64,000 nt of DNA from an uncultured Draconibacterium sp. (GCF_963677565.1 NZ_OY781981.1:3898001-3962000); one strand, 5' to 3'. Positions 43,886-53,716 are shown, counted from the stretch's first letter. The notes: generated by a model not told the origin, from the letters alone. Program-made: numbers and translations.

Positions 43886-45247
43886 TTAACCAATAACCGA
43901 TGCAGCCGGTGTTGTCCCTTCCAGCTTTATCTGGTAAGGCCAGTTTTCTTCAGGCGTTTCTTCGGCGTCATTTCCCCAATTGAAAACGATTGGCCAGTGC
44001 TCTGTTGGCGCACCCATAACTACCAACCATAAATACTCGGTATTTTCAGGAACAGTAAAACTAGTACTGCTTTCATGTGCATTTTGCATGTCGCCATATA
44101 CACGGCTGCCATCTGTTAACGAAGCCACAAAACCATATCGCCAGCCCGCTTTATCTACTTTTACAGCGTTATAACCATGGGCTCCGGCAATTCCTTTAAA
44201 ATCTAAAACAACCTCGGCACCGGCTTCCGGAACATTTAACTGAATTCCGTTGTAGCCGTAGTTTTGCGGACAATTTTCAGCTGTTATTTTGTACCAACCA
44301 TCAGATGCAGTTTCTAATTTGCACTGATGCTGATTGGCGTATTGATGTGCTACTTCCTCTACCCGATCAAGATCCCAGGTTATAAAACGACGTGATGCAT
44401 CGAACATTTCAGCATTAAATTTTTCCTGATCGGTTTCAGTTATACGCTTGTAAGTAGTAACAGGATCTTCATTTTCCTGCGTATTATGATATATTTTCCC
44501 GAGAAAATCTTTTCCGTGAATCTGCGACCAATATTCCAACACATATGGCGAGTGGTACATGTTTATTGGATGCAAAAACGCGTAATTGGTTTGCTTCATA
44601 AAATCTACCAGGTGGTAATTTTCAAATGTCATCCATTCGGGATAAACCTGCCATAATGAATACTGTGCTGCCATCTCCATAATTGGTCCGTTTGGTCCCG
44701 TTCCTGCATCGGCATTTGATACATACTGAAATGAATGTGCCAGCTCGTGTGCCAATGCTCCATACGGTTTTTTATTGATGCGAACGGCGGGTGTCCAGAG
44801 CATTCCGACTGTGTCTTCTTCCCCACCACCAAAGGCAGTTGCTTCATCGCCACCAAAAACAATAATCAACATTTTATATTTATCAGTAACCGAATTCCCT
44901 TTCTCCACAATCTTCAGTTCATCGACATAATAGTTGTAAAATCGCTCGCATTCTGCCAATGCTTGCTTCGGATCGAAACGTTTGGATGAGTCGGGATTTG
45001 CCATCGGATCATCGCCGTATTCTTTTGCCCAAAAAAGCGCAAAATTAGCACTCTCAGCCATATGTTTGTAACTGTATTCGCTTTCAGGGTTTGAGAAATC
45101 ATTACCCTCAGGAACTTTATAAATGTTCTGCGGAATATGGAGTTCCTTTTCAATTTTAGTTTCGCTGCTGCACGATTGAAAAAGCACAAAACAAACAAAC
45201 ACAAGAAAAATGATTGATTTAGGGGAAATAGATTTCTGTTCAGACAT
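43886..45247 (-). CDS. Lipoprotein with HExxH zinc-protease-like motif (DUF6055-like)
   Basis: A 453-residue protein. A signal ending FQSC (about residue 26) indicates a lipoprotein. Near residue 165 the motif GALAHELAHSFQY is a classical HExxH zinc site, and IMEMAAQYSLWQ follows about 27 residues later, where the third ligand (Glu) of gluzincin-like enzymes would lie. The C-terminal 130 residues are beta-rich with Trp/Tyr (WYKITAENCP, EYLWLVVMGAP), suggesting a binding module. I believe it matches DUF6055, but this is from memory. It is probably an exported peptidase with unknown target. Confidence 0.75.
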   Translation of the reverse strand: MSEQKSISPKSIIFLVFVCFVLFQSCSSETKIEKELHIPQNIYKVPEGNDFSNPESEYSYKHMAESANFALFWAKEYGDDPMANPDSSKRFDPKQALAECERFYNYYVDELKIVEKGNSVTDKYKMLIIVFGGDEATAFGGGEEDTVGMLWTPAVRINKKPYGALAHELAHSFQYVSNADAGTGPNGPIMEMAAQYSLWQVYPEWMTFENYHLVDFMKQTNYAFLHPINMYHSPYVLEYWSQIHGKDFLGKIYHNTQENEDPVTTYKRITETDQEKFNAEMFDASRRFITWDLDRVEEVAHQYANQHQCKLETASDGWYKITAENCPQNYGYNGIQLNVPEAGAEVVLDFKGIAGAHGYNAVKVDKAGWRYGFVASLTDGSRVYGDMQNAHESSTSFTVPENTEYLWLVVMGAPTEHWPIVFNWGNDAEETPEENWPYQIKLEGTTPAASVIG

Positions 45248-45357
45248 AACTTTATGAATTAGGTGTGAAAACTACGAAAAATAGAATACATAATAATTTT
45301 GAAAAGTGTTAATAATTAGACTATTATGACATTTGTTAGTGTAATTTCACTAAAAAT

Positions 45358-45389
45358 AAAAAAGCCACCTGAATTTCAGATGGCTTTTT
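45358..45389 (-). terminator. Rho-independent terminator after the HMA gene
   Basis: On the minus strand the stem AAAAAGCCATCTGA pairs with TCAGGTGGCTTTTT (one mismatch), ending in a T run. It closes the metal-handling gene set. Confidence 0.85.
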
Positions 45390-45407
45390 CTACTTGATCT
45401 CAGGTAT

Positions 45408-45782
45408 CTATTTCCTTTCCTTATGAACTTCCTGACTGTGTTCGTGGCCATGCTCTTGCGCATCTTCCAGAATCTCTTCGTATTCTTTTTTCGTAATCTT
45501 TTCTGCTTTGTATCCTTTCTTTTTGATGGCTGCTGCCAGTTTATCATCCGTGTTTTTTCCTTCTTTGTATTCAACAAAAATGGTATTCGACGCATGATCA
45601 ACTTTTAAGTCTTTTACACCTTTTTCAAATTTCAGGTACTCCGTAACTGTTTCTTCACACTGAGCGCAATCCATGTTACTTTTGAAACAAACCACTTTGT
45701 TTCCTTTTTTCTGTGCAAATGCTTCATTACCGGCAAGACCGATGAACATTGCAACAGTCATTAGTAATATTATTTTTTTCAT
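45408..45782 (-). CDS. Secreted heavy-metal-associated (HMA) domain protein
   Basis: A 124-residue protein with a signal peptide (MKKIILLMTVAMFIGLAG...AFAQ). One HMA fold carries the metal motif MDCAQC (Cys-x-x-Cys) and the ferredoxin-like pattern VEYKEGKNTDDKLAAAIKKKGYKAE. The tail is His/Glu-rich (EHGHEHSQEVHKE), adding possible metal ligands. It is periplasmic and probably binds copper, mercury or another soft metal. It follows the TonB receptor by 42 bp in one operon. Confidence 0.9.
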   Translation of the reverse strand: MKKIILLMTVAMFIGLAGNEAFAQKKGNKVVCFKSNMDCAQCEETVTEYLKFEKGVKDLKVDHASNTIFVEYKEGKNTDDKLAAAIKKKGYKAEKITKKEYEEILEDAQEHGHEHSQEVHKERK

Positions 45783-45824
45783 CTTGTATAAGTTTTATGC
45801 CTCAAGCTTATTGCTTTTAGCAGG

Positions 45825-48047
45825 TTATTCATAATTCAAATTAAAACGTAATCCCAGGTATATTTTCCTCCCCATTGTTGGACCCCAAATATTAGTTGCA
45901 CTAAAGCTATCACCAAACGGATTATCAGCACCATCAATCGGATTTTTTTGTGTAAAATCAGTCAAATTTTCAACACCCAGGTAAATATTCCAGTATCGGA
46001 AATATTTGGTAATCTGGGCATTCATAATAGTGTATGACGAGAATTCAGCAAAATCATTGGCCATGTTTGCTCTTTCCATCCATTCTTCATAAACATACGG
46101 AATTCGTCCGCCTCCATTAAACTGGATCGTATAATCGAACATCCATTTTTTCAGATTGGTGGTGTAATTCAGGTTTATCAAACCTTTGTAATCACTGGCT
46201 AACGGTGCATCTTTTAATTCGCCGCCAATGGTTTCTTTAATGTCGTTAACACGGTAAGCCAGCAACATATCCAGTCGTTCAATAGGTTGCCACCTTACAT
46301 CAAACTGTAAACTGTTGGCATAAGCTTTTTCTGTTGATGGTAACAGGTAAATAAAGTCTGAAGACGTTTCTCTGTCTGCCACTAATTTTTGCTGAAAATC
46401 GGTGCGAAAGAATTCAGCATTGATTGTCATATCGCGCCCAAGCAATTGGTAATTCTGTATAAATGCAAAACCAAAGTTCCAGGCTTCTTCCTGCATCGCA
46501 TCTTCGTTCCAACTTATTTGCCGCGAGTTAGCCAATAAGTATGTATTTTCGGAAATAACATTAGCGGTGCGGTATCCTTTTCCGACACTAGAACGAATGG
46601 TATAATGATCGGCAAAACGATAACGGAAATGCATGCGTGGTGTAACAAAGTTCCCGAATATATTATGAAAATCGGCTCGTAAACCAGCCATTAATGTAAG
46701 ATTTTCATTAGGTTTAAATGTGTACTCGGTAAATATACCGGGAACTTTTTCAGTGCGCTGCACATCCTGGTTGTAGAGCATTTCATTAAAATCGTCGTAG
46801 ATAAAACTTGCCCCACTATTCAGCACATGAATGGCAGCTTCATCTAAATCCTGCGTATAAATTACACTTCCGTAAAACCGTGTTTCATCAGCATCGTAAG
46901 TTGTTAATCCATAATACGATTCTGTTTCATGACGTGTAAAATTGGTTAGAATTGCCAGTGCACGATGATTATCTTGTGATACAATTCCGGATTTAAAAAA
47001 CGCATCTACACGGTTATTTACAACATTTACACCGTAAGGATTATCGATTGACGGTGTCATATCCCTGTTGGCACCAACCTGGCCTCCCATTCGATCGTCC
47101 CAAAGCAGAGTAACCCCGGCTTGTGCCATTCCTCCTTTGTGGTTATTATATTTCCAGCGGTTAGCTACCTCGTAGGTTTTCGACAAAGGCGAATCAAGGA
47201 AACCATCGTGGTTATGATCGTTTTCTTTCGAAAGATCGCTGGCATGAACAAAAATACCTGTTGTAAGTGTGTCTCCTTTTATTTTAATATTTGTATTGCC
47301 ATTAAATTCATAACGGCCTTCATTGTTGCCATAAACATTTAAAAAGACTTTCTCATTGCTGTCCGACTTTTTTAATTCTGCATTTATTTGTCCGGCAATC
47401 GATTCATAGCCATTTAACACCGAAGCAGCTCCTTTCGACACCTGAATGGATTCCAGCCAGGGACCAGGAATGTATGTTAAGCCAAATGTAGTGGCCAAAC
47501 CACGCAAGTTTGGAATATTTTCAATCTGCAATTGGGAGTAGGTTCCGTCAAGTCCTAATAATTTAATTTGTTTAGCTCCTGTAACCGCATCACTGTAGCT
47601 CACATCAACCGAAGGATTGGTTTCAAAACTCTCTGCCAGGTTACAGCAGGCTGCCTTGTGTAATTCAGCACCACTAATGCTTTCTGTCTGAATTGGGTTG
47701 ATAACTGATAAATATGTGCCACGGTCTTTTTTCACCACTGTTACTTCCTCCAATTCCAGGTTTGGTTGAAGCACTACCTCAATTGGATCAGAATCGTTCA
47801 CCTGAATGGTTTGTGGCTCGTAACCAACAAAACTAAAAACAAGCTTTTGCTCTCCTGTTTTCATTTTTAATTCAAAACTCCCGTCTGGTTTTGAGGCGGT
47901 TCCATTGCTGGTGCCTTCCCATACTACATTTACTCCCGGGAGTGGTTGTTTCCCATTCTCATCATTGCCAAAAACAGTACCAGAAATTGTTTGAGCATTT
48001 AAAAAGGATGGAAATAATATCAATAAAATTACTATGTGTTTTTTCAT
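45825..48047 (-). CDS. TonB-dependent outer-membrane receptor, metal-linked
   Basis: A 740-residue protein with a signal peptide (ILLILFPSFLNAQ) and an N-terminal carboxypeptidase-D-like domain (TISGTVFGNDENGKQ, FSFVGYEPQTI). The plug domain (HKAACCNLAESFETNP, then LESIQVSKGAASVLNGYESIAGQINAE) begins near 120, and a 22-strand barrel follows, ending LRFNLNYE. The Cys-Cys pair in the plug (AACCNL) is notable and recurs in receptors next to HMA proteins. It probably imports a metal complex. It is transcribed after the Cys/His-rich gene and before the HMA gene. Confidence 0.92.
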   Translation of the reverse strand: MKKHIVILLILFPSFLNAQTISGTVFGNDENGKQPLPGVNVVWEGTSNGTASKPDGSFELKMKTGEQKLVFSFVGYEPQTIQVNDSDPIEVVLQPNLELEEVTVVKKDRGTYLSVINPIQTESISGAELHKAACCNLAESFETNPSVDVSYSDAVTGAKQIKLLGLDGTYSQLQIENIPNLRGLATTFGLTYIPGPWLESIQVSKGAASVLNGYESIAGQINAELKKSDSNEKVFLNVYGNNEGRYEFNGNTNIKIKGDTLTTGIFVHASDLSKENDHNHDGFLDSPLSKTYEVANRWKYNNHKGGMAQAGVTLLWDDRMGGQVGANRDMTPSIDNPYGVNVVNNRVDAFFKSGIVSQDNHRALAILTNFTRHETESYYGLTTYDADETRFYGSVIYTQDLDEAAIHVLNSGASFIYDDFNEMLYNQDVQRTEKVPGIFTEYTFKPNENLTLMAGLRADFHNIFGNFVTPRMHFRYRFADHYTIRSSVGKGYRTANVISENTYLLANSRQISWNEDAMQEEAWNFGFAFIQNYQLLGRDMTINAEFFRTDFQQKLVADRETSSDFIYLLPSTEKAYANSLQFDVRWQPIERLDMLLAYRVNDIKETIGGELKDAPLASDYKGLINLNYTTNLKKWMFDYTIQFNGGGRIPYVYEEWMERANMANDFAEFSSYTIMNAQITKYFRYWNIYLGVENLTDFTQKNPIDGADNPFGDSFSATNIWGPTMGRKIYLGLRFNLNYE

Positions 48048-48157
48048 TATTCTTAAGATCTAAAATTCAAATGAGTACATTCCGAACATTTTTCGAAATT
48101 CACTAATTCAATACTGCCATTCTTAAAGCAGCATATGCTGTAAAAACAGAATAAATC

Positions 48158-48658
48158 TTAAGCTAACGATGGAATTTTAAGTTTTTGAATTTGGATAAGA
48201 AAATCCAGTGAAGATGAAATTTTAGGAGGCGGATCAGTGTATAACCAATCGGTGATATTATCTTCTGAATTAATGTTTAGTTCCTCAAGAAGTTCTGAGC
48301 TAAACACTTTTAATACCACAGGCTGAGTGGCAACAAACTTTATTTCATCATCAACAGCCTTATCTTTTAATTTGAGAAAAATGGATTTAGGAGATTCGCA
48401 ACCACAAGAGTTGCAGTGATCTTCCTCACATGCATGACATTCGTGACAATCTTCTTCAGCGCATACAATTTCATTATTTTCCTGATCGTGTTTGTGGTGT
48501 TGGTGAAACTCAGTTTCACAAGTTGCAGGTTTAATAATTATGCTTGTGTATTCTTCTCCCGAGCATGTACAGTGGCTTTTATATACAATAAATCCTGTTG
48601 ATGAAAACAAAAATATCATCATCAGAAATGTAATTGCAATGTTTTGTAGCCATTTCAT
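48158..48658 (-). CDS. Cys/His-rich membrane-anchored protein (HYC_CC_PP-like)
   Basis: A 166-residue protein with one N-terminal helix (IAITFLMMIFLFSSTGFIVY). The middle is dense in metal ligands: SHCTCSGEE, HQHHKHDQ, CAEEDCHECHACEEDHCNSCGCE. The C-terminal part ends with DPPPKI. The order His-Cys pair, Cys cluster, Pro-Pro fits the Bacteroidota HYC_CC_PP family. It probably binds a soft metal in the periplasm and heads the receptor/HMA operon, 110 bp upstream of the receptor. Confidence 0.82.
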   Translation of the reverse strand: MKWLQNIAITFLMMIFLFSSTGFIVYKSHCTCSGEEYTSIIIKPATCETEFHQHHKHDQENNEIVCAEEDCHECHACEEDHCNSCGCESPKSIFLKLKDKAVDDEIKFVATQPVVLKVFSSELLEELNINSEDNITDWLYTDPPPKISSSLDFLIQIQKLKIPSLA

Positions 48659-48747
48659 AGTACAAATATAACGTAGAAAATTACTTTGTTGTTGTTAATA
48701 GCTTGTTAAACCTTAGTTATGATAAAAATTCAATAACAGTTAAAAAG

Positions 48748-48774
48748 AACCGGGAAGTGCATTACTCCCCGGTT
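48748..48774 (-). terminator. Rho-independent terminator after the M49-like gene
   Basis: On the minus strand AACCGGG, a 13-base loop and CCCGGTT are followed by CTTTTTA. It lies 8 bases beyond the stop codon. Confidence 0.75.
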
Positions 48775-48781
48775 TGATATT

Positions 48782-50434
48782 TTATAAGCCTAAAACTTCT
48801 GCTCCCTGTTCGAAAACGATATCGCGCGGAATACCGGCCTCTCCTATCCGGTCCAAATCTTTTTGAAGTGCTTCGCGAATAAAGCCTTTTTCTTCGATCA
48901 TACTTTTTGCCGTTTCATAGTCGCCGTCACCCTGAATTTTCAGAATGGTTTCCGACAGGTTCATCATGGCAGCTTTCATTTTATCGTAATCTACCCGATA
49001 GGTTCCTGTAGCTTCGTCGCGTGTAAAAGCTCCCATTTCCTGGAAATAATAGAAACGCATCATATTGGCCTTGCCGTGTGCACTGGCGGCGCCAAACCGT
49101 ACCGAACGGAAAATACCTGCCATAAACGTAACGAAGTTCTCCATCATGTCTTTTTCACCCAGTTCGCCCATTTCGTTTAGCTGATAAACACACCACAATC
49201 CCAAAATATCGGCTTTACTTTCTTCAATTGAAGTGTAGGCATCTTTTAAGGCTTCGCGAACGGTTGCACTGTGGTCAACGGTATTTCCCAAACCAAGACC
49301 GTGCGCCACTTCATGAAACATGGTGTTTTCAAAGAAAGCGTCGAATTTCACATGCTGGCGCTGATCTTCGGCAATTAATAAATCAGCAATTGGAACCAAA
49401 ATTTTATCAAATTTCGCCTGCATCGAATTTTTCAGCTGCAATTTACGGCTACCTTTTGTTTCGCGCACCTCTTCATCATTCGGAAGGTTGATGGCGATGG
49501 TTTTACTTCCGGCGTTACAATCGCCTGCGTAATAAATGGCATCGTAAACATTCATATCCGAATCAACACCCGGAGTTTCGTCTTTGTATGGCTGCTCGCA
49601 AGGCAGTGCTTTTTGCAAACCCGGCAATAATGCTGCATATTTCTCCAATTTCTGGCTCCAGTCTTTATCTTTTACAAGGATAAACGATTCGTGCGCTGCT
49701 TTGTAACCGTACAATTGATCTTCGTAATTCTCAATTGGCCCAACAATAAACTCGATGGTATTGTTTTTCATTTCCATCCAGGCAACATCACTGGCATAAT
49801 AATCATCGGTAAGCAATGCTTTTGAGCGTTCTTCCAGGTATTTTTTCAGTCCGGCATCTTCGGCCAACTCGGCAGCCTGCAATAGAAGATCTGCAGCCTT
49901 TTTAATTTCGTCTTCGAATGCAATGTGGTATGGAACGGATTTTAAAGCACCATCTTCGTCGCGTCGTATCAAAGTATACAGACTAGTTTTTGTTTCGTCG
50001 CTCCAGGCTTCAAATTCTTCTTTGGTCATATCGGCCGGATAAAAATTTGCACCTGCAGGTTTCTGATCATAGCCGGGTAAAAATGGTTTATTCGCGTTTA
50101 AGCGCTCCCACGGACCATAATTCAACTTTATAAATTTCAGGGTATATTCATCCCAATTCTGGCTGAGCAACTTGTCATTGTCTCCGTAAGCTTCCTGCCA
50201 GTAAATGTCGTTCATTAATTTGGCAGCTTCGAGCAAAATCGGCAACATCTGCTTTTCATTCTGGCTAAGCACGCTTAAATCAGTGGTTAATTTAAACGAC
50301 ACAAATTCGTCGGCCTTTTTTTTAATTTCCGGATTCACTTCCATTTTTGTGTTTTCTTTTGCATCTTTTTTTGTGCTTGTAGAACAACTAAAGAATAGAG
50401 TTGTTGCTATAAGCAGCATAAATATTCGTTTCAT
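48782..50434 (-). CDS. M49-like (dipeptidyl-peptidase III-type) zinc peptidase lipoprotein
   Basis: 550 residues from ATG 50434, which begins a lipoprotein signal (MKRIFMLLIATTLFFSC); an ATG 28 codons upstream would bury it. The zinc motif is FHEVAHGLGLG (HExxH, lacking the extra residue of the classical M49 HExxxH). The second motif EESKADILGLW, about 35 residues later, supplies the third ligand. Length and the all-alpha C-terminal lobe agree with the M49-related peptidases of Bacteroidota. Export as a lipoprotein suggests peptide processing in the periplasm. Confidence 0.82.
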   Translation of the reverse strand: MKRIFMLLIATTLFFSCSTSTKKDAKENTKMEVNPEIKKKADEFVSFKLTTDLSVLSQNEKQMLPILLEAAKLMNDIYWQEAYGDNDKLLSQNWDEYTLKFIKLNYGPWERLNANKPFLPGYDQKPAGANFYPADMTKEEFEAWSDETKTSLYTLIRRDEDGALKSVPYHIAFEDEIKKAADLLLQAAELAEDAGLKKYLEERSKALLTDDYYASDVAWMEMKNNTIEFIVGPIENYEDQLYGYKAAHESFILVKDKDWSQKLEKYAALLPGLQKALPCEQPYKDETPGVDSDMNVYDAIYYAGDCNAGSKTIAINLPNDEEVRETKGSRKLQLKNSMQAKFDKILVPIADLLIAEDQRQHVKFDAFFENTMFHEVAHGLGLGNTVDHSATVREALKDAYTSIEESKADILGLWCVYQLNEMGELGEKDMMENFVTFMAGIFRSVRFGAASAHGKANMMRFYYFQEMGAFTRDEATGTYRVDYDKMKAAMMNLSETILKIQGDGDYETAKSMIEEKGFIREALQKDLDRIGEAGIPRDIVFEQGAEVLGL

Positions 50435-50622
50435 AGATAACAGTTTTTGTTTGCTTTCAAAGCTAAAAAAAGCAACTGCTATATGAAAGCGAATAAGAAA
50501 GCATTTCTCGATTATCATTCATATTTTCGAATGTTATTGAACAAAATTCGATGATAAAAGTTAAAAAAGCAGACTTAACAGCTGAAAAATGACCATTCGT
50601 GAATAATTTAACTAGACTGAAT

Positions 50623-50630
50623 TAACTTTG
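50623..50630 (+). promoter_or_regulatory. Candidate fabI -7 element
   Basis: TAACTTTG is a full TAnnTTTG match, followed by CACGCG, about 98 bases before the fabI start. The -33 region is only AT-rich. Confidence 0.4.
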
Positions 50631-50728
50631 CACGCGTATTTTCATCTGTTAAACAGCGTATGAATATTACATGTATTTAATAATTGTCGTGTATGTCATT
50701 TGTCGTACACGTTTCATAAAAATAAATT

Positions 50729-51601
50729 ATGAATAATCTACTAAAAGGAAAAAGGGGAATTATTTTCGGGGCGCTAAATCCCGATTCAATTGCCTGGAAA
50801 GTGGCAGTAAGAGCACACGAAGAAGGAGCCACAGTAACATTATCAAATACCCCGGTTGCTATTCGCATGGGCGAAACAAACCAGCTGGGAGAGCAAATTA
50901 ATGCCGAAGTTATTGGTGCGGATGCAACCAATGTTGAGGATCTTGAAAACCTGATCAAAAAATCAATGGAGGTTTTGGGTGGCAAAATTGACTTCATTTT
51001 ACACTCTATTGGTATGTCGCCAAACGTAAGAAAAGGACGCCATTACAGTGATTTGGATTACAACTACCTTGACAAAACCCTCGATGTATCTGCGGTGTCT
51101 TTTCACAAAGTACTTCAGGTGGCACGTAAAATGGATGCCATTAACGAATGGGGATCGGTAGTTGCCTTGTCGTATGTTGCAGCACAGCGTTCGTTCTTTG
51201 GTTACAATGATATGGCCGATGCAAAAGCCCTGTTGGAATCGATTGCCCGCAGTTTCGGTTATATTTATGGCCGTGAGCGTAATGTTAGGGTAAATACCAT
51301 TTCGCAATCGCCAACCATTACCACTGCCGGAAACGGAGTAAAAGGTTTTGATCGTTTGCTGGACTTTTCGGAAAGAATGTCTCCACTTGGAAATGCAACC
51401 GGCGATGAGTGTGCCGATTACTGTATTACACTTTTCTCTGACCTGACAAAGAAAGTTACCATGCAAAACCTTTTCCACGATGGTGGTTTCTCGAACATGG
51501 GTATGAGTTTGCGTGCGCTTGAACAATACGAAAAAGGATTAGATAAAATCTGTGCCTGCGACAACGACAGACCACATGCTGACGAGCATCGCTACGACTA
51601 G
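50729..51601 (+). CDS. fabI: Enoyl-[acyl-carrier-protein] reductase (NADH)
   Basis: A 290-residue SDR enzyme. The start LLKGKRGIIFGALNPDSIAWKVA is the FabI variant of the NAD-binding loop, and the active site is in SYVAAQRSFFGYNDMADAKALLES, giving Tyr-x6-Lys. NTISQSPTITTAG follows. It catalyses the last step of fatty-acid elongation and is the target of triclosan and isoniazid-type inhibitors in other bacteria. It is monocistronic, with a strong terminator. Confidence 0.95.
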   Translation: MNNLLKGKRGIIFGALNPDSIAWKVAVRAHEEGATVTLSNTPVAIRMGETNQLGEQINAEVIGADATNVEDLENLIKKSMEVLGGKIDFILHSIGMSPNVRKGRHYSDLDYNYLDKTLDVSAVSFHKVLQVARKMDAINEWGSVVALSYVAAQRSFFGYNDMADAKALLESIARSFGYIYGRERNVRVNTISQSPTITTAGNGVKGFDRLLDFSERMSPLGNATGDECADYCITLFSDLTKKVTMQNLFHDGGFSNMGMSLRALEQYEKGLDKICACDNDRPHADEHRYD

Positions 51602-51626
51602 TAAAAACAAAAAGATATAAATCTTG

Positions 51627-51665
51627 AGGCCGTTTCAAAAACAGTTTTGAAACGGCCTTTAATTT
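51627..51665 (+). terminator. Rho-independent terminator after fabI
   Basis: The 14-base arms AGGCCGTTTCAAAA and TTTTGAAACGGCCT are followed by TTAATTTATCTTTTT. Confidence 0.9.
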
Positions 51666-51759
51666 ATCTTTTTAGTCGAATAATCTGTAACGCTTATTTA
51701 GGACTAGTCAATGTAAATACAATTGAATATCTTAGCAAAGAAATCATTGAATTTACAGA

Positions 51760-52998
51760 ATGAGTTTAAAAATAATTTTTAGAGGAAAAGTCTTATTAGC
51801 CATAATTGTTTTTACTTCAATTACCTGTACCGGAATTATTTACACCTCAATAAAGAGCTTACAACTTGACCGCGAACACCTTTCACTGCTCGATCTCTCG
51901 AAAAATATTGATCTCGAGATTTCACAGAGCAGAATATTTTTAGATGACTATTTTTTATTCAACGACACCCTTAAAAAAGCAAGCGTCTTAAATTGTTTTA
52001 CAAACACAAATAGCTACATCATTTCGCTTGACTCATTAATTAGTGAAAAATACAATGGCAACCGTGAGTCTGAGTTGCTAAAATCGCTTGAATCAGTTAC
52101 TAATCAGGTTGAAGAATTGCAAATTGAGTTATCAGAATCGCTGCAAAACCATGCGGCAATTTTTGATGCGACCATATTAGGTAACTATCACAGTTTTAAA
52201 ATTGCCTATCAGGATCTAAACAAAAGGATTGACAACCACATACTTTACGAAAATACCAGTTTCAAAAAAAGGGTATTTACCCTCGTTCTTTTAACTTTTT
52301 TTCTACTGTTGGTTTGTATTTATCTGATTCATCGAATAATCAACTCATACAATGCTATTGAGAAACAACAAGCACTCAGATCGCTTGAAGTTGAATTTAA
52401 AGAACGGAAAAGAATAGCTGCTGACCTGCACGATGGACTGGGCTCAATTCTGTCTAGTATTGCTCTTTTTATAAAGCTAATTGAAAAAGATTGTACAAGT
52501 AATAAAGAGAATAAAAGTCTGGTTCAGGTTAAAGAGCTATCGGGAATAGCTTTAGAGAACCTGGAAGCCACAATAAATAATCTAAATCCCTCTATTCTTA
52601 ACAAATACGGATTAATAAAGTCGTTGGAGATTATATGCGATAAAATAAATGATATTGGAAAAGTTACCTGTACCATTAACGCTACTAATTCAGATATGAA
52701 ATTAGAACCTAATATGGAACTTAACGTGTATCGTATATGTAATGAGTTAATAAATAACACGCTTAAACATTCCGGCGCATCAAAATTATTCATCAATATT
52801 CAACAAATTAAAAAGGTAGTAAGTATATTGTATCGCGATAATGGAAAAGGATTTGACCCGAACATTATTAATACTTCTGATGAAGAAAAAATGGGATTAC
52901 GAAATATTATTAACAGGATTGAATCGCTTGGTGGGAAATTTGAAATTAACAGCGGAGAAGGAAAAGGAGTAGAAATCATGTTAAATTTTAAGATATAA
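51760..52998 (+). CDS. Sensor histidine kinase of the NarX/DegS class
   Basis: A 412-residue membrane protein: helix 1 at about 10-30, a 140-residue periplasmic helical sensor region and helix 2 at about 170-191. The HisKA_3 phosphoacceptor is His224 in AADLHDGLGS. The HATPase_c domain shows CNELINNTLKHS, DNGKGFDP and GLRNIINRIESLGG. It would phosphorylate the LuxR-type regulator encoded 9 bp downstream. The sensor region has no recognised domain, so the stimulus is unknown. Confidence 0.92.
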   Translation: MSLKIIFRGKVLLAIIVFTSITCTGIIYTSIKSLQLDREHLSLLDLSKNIDLEISQSRIFLDDYFLFNDTLKKASVLNCFTNTNSYIISLDSLISEKYNGNRESELLKSLESVTNQVEELQIELSESLQNHAAIFDATILGNYHSFKIAYQDLNKRIDNHILYENTSFKKRVFTLVLLTFFLLLVCIYLIHRIINSYNAIEKQQALRSLEVEFKERKRIAADLHDGLGSILSSIALFIKLIEKDCTSNKENKSLVQVKELSGIALENLEATINNLNPSILNKYGLIKSLEIICDKINDIGKVTCTINATNSDMKLEPNMELNVYRICNELINNTLKHSGASKLFINIQQIKKVVSILYRDNGKGFDPNIINTSDEEKMGLRNIINRIESLGGKFEINSGEGKGVEIMLNFKI

Positions 52999-53007
52999 CT
53001 CATTCAC

Positions 53008-53661
53008 ATGAAAAAAACAACTACCATAATTGTTGACGACCATAAAATATTCAGAGATGGGTTGATCATGTTATTGAGTAATTTCGATTTTGTCTCGGTT
53101 GTTGGACAGGCATCAAATGGGGAGGAATTTTTAGAGCTTCTTGAGAGTGTGACTCCTGAGATTGTTTTAATGGATATAAACATGCCAAAAATGAATGGTA
53201 TTGAGGCAACAAAACATGCTCTCAACAAGTATCCGGAAATCAAGATAATTGCCCTAACTTCTTTTGCCGATGATGAATACATCGAACAAATGATATCAGC
53301 AGGAGTAGAAGGTTACATGCTGAAGCGCTCAGATATTGAAGATTTTGAAAAAGCCATAAAAAAAGTAGCTGCAGGTGGTAGCTACTTTTCTTCGGAAATT
53401 ATAAAAGTTATTTCGCGGAATTTATACAAAGCCAAAGAGCGCAAATCTGGAGAGAAAATGCTTTCTAATTTTACTTCGCGCGAGAAAGAGATTTTAAGCC
53501 TGATTTGTAAAGGATTAAACAATGAACAAATTGCCGAGTTAATTCATTTAAGCCCCAAAACAGTAGAAAAGCATAAAAGTAACCTATTTCAAAAAACAGA
53601 GACATTTAACACTGTTAACCTGGTTATTTATGCTTTTAAAAACCAACTTATCGATTTATAA
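53008..53661 (+). CDS. LuxR/NarL-family response regulator
   Basis: A 217-residue protein. The receiver domain has the acidic pair in VDDHKIF and the phosphoacceptor Asp56 in IVLMDINMPKMNG. A C-terminal GerE HTH (LTSREKEILSLICKGLNNEQIAELIHLSPKTVEKHKSNLFQK, shortened here to its first and last parts as FTSREKEIL and SPKTVEKHKSNL) binds DNA. It is translationally linked with the sensor kinase. Its target genes cannot be read from this window. Confidence 0.93.
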   Translation: MKKTTTIIVDDHKIFRDGLIMLLSNFDFVSVVGQASNGEEFLELLESVTPEIVLMDINMPKMNGIEATKHALNKYPEIKIIALTSFADDEYIEQMISAGVEGYMLKRSDIEDFEKAIKKVAAGGSYFSSEIIKVISRNLYKAKERKSGEKMLSNFTSREKEILSLICKGLNNEQIAELIHLSPKTVEKHKSNLFQKTETFNTVNLVIYAFKNQLIDL

Positions 53662-53670
53662 CAACCTATT

Positions 53671-53716
53671 AACAGGTAACCAGTAGTTTATATTCCAATG
53701 TTTTACCTGTTTTTAT
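53671..53716 (+). terminator. Rho-independent terminator after the response regulator
   Basis: The AACAGGTAA arm pairs with TTACCTGTT across a 23-base loop, followed by TTTTATTAA. The long loop makes it weaker than the others. Confidence 0.55.
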
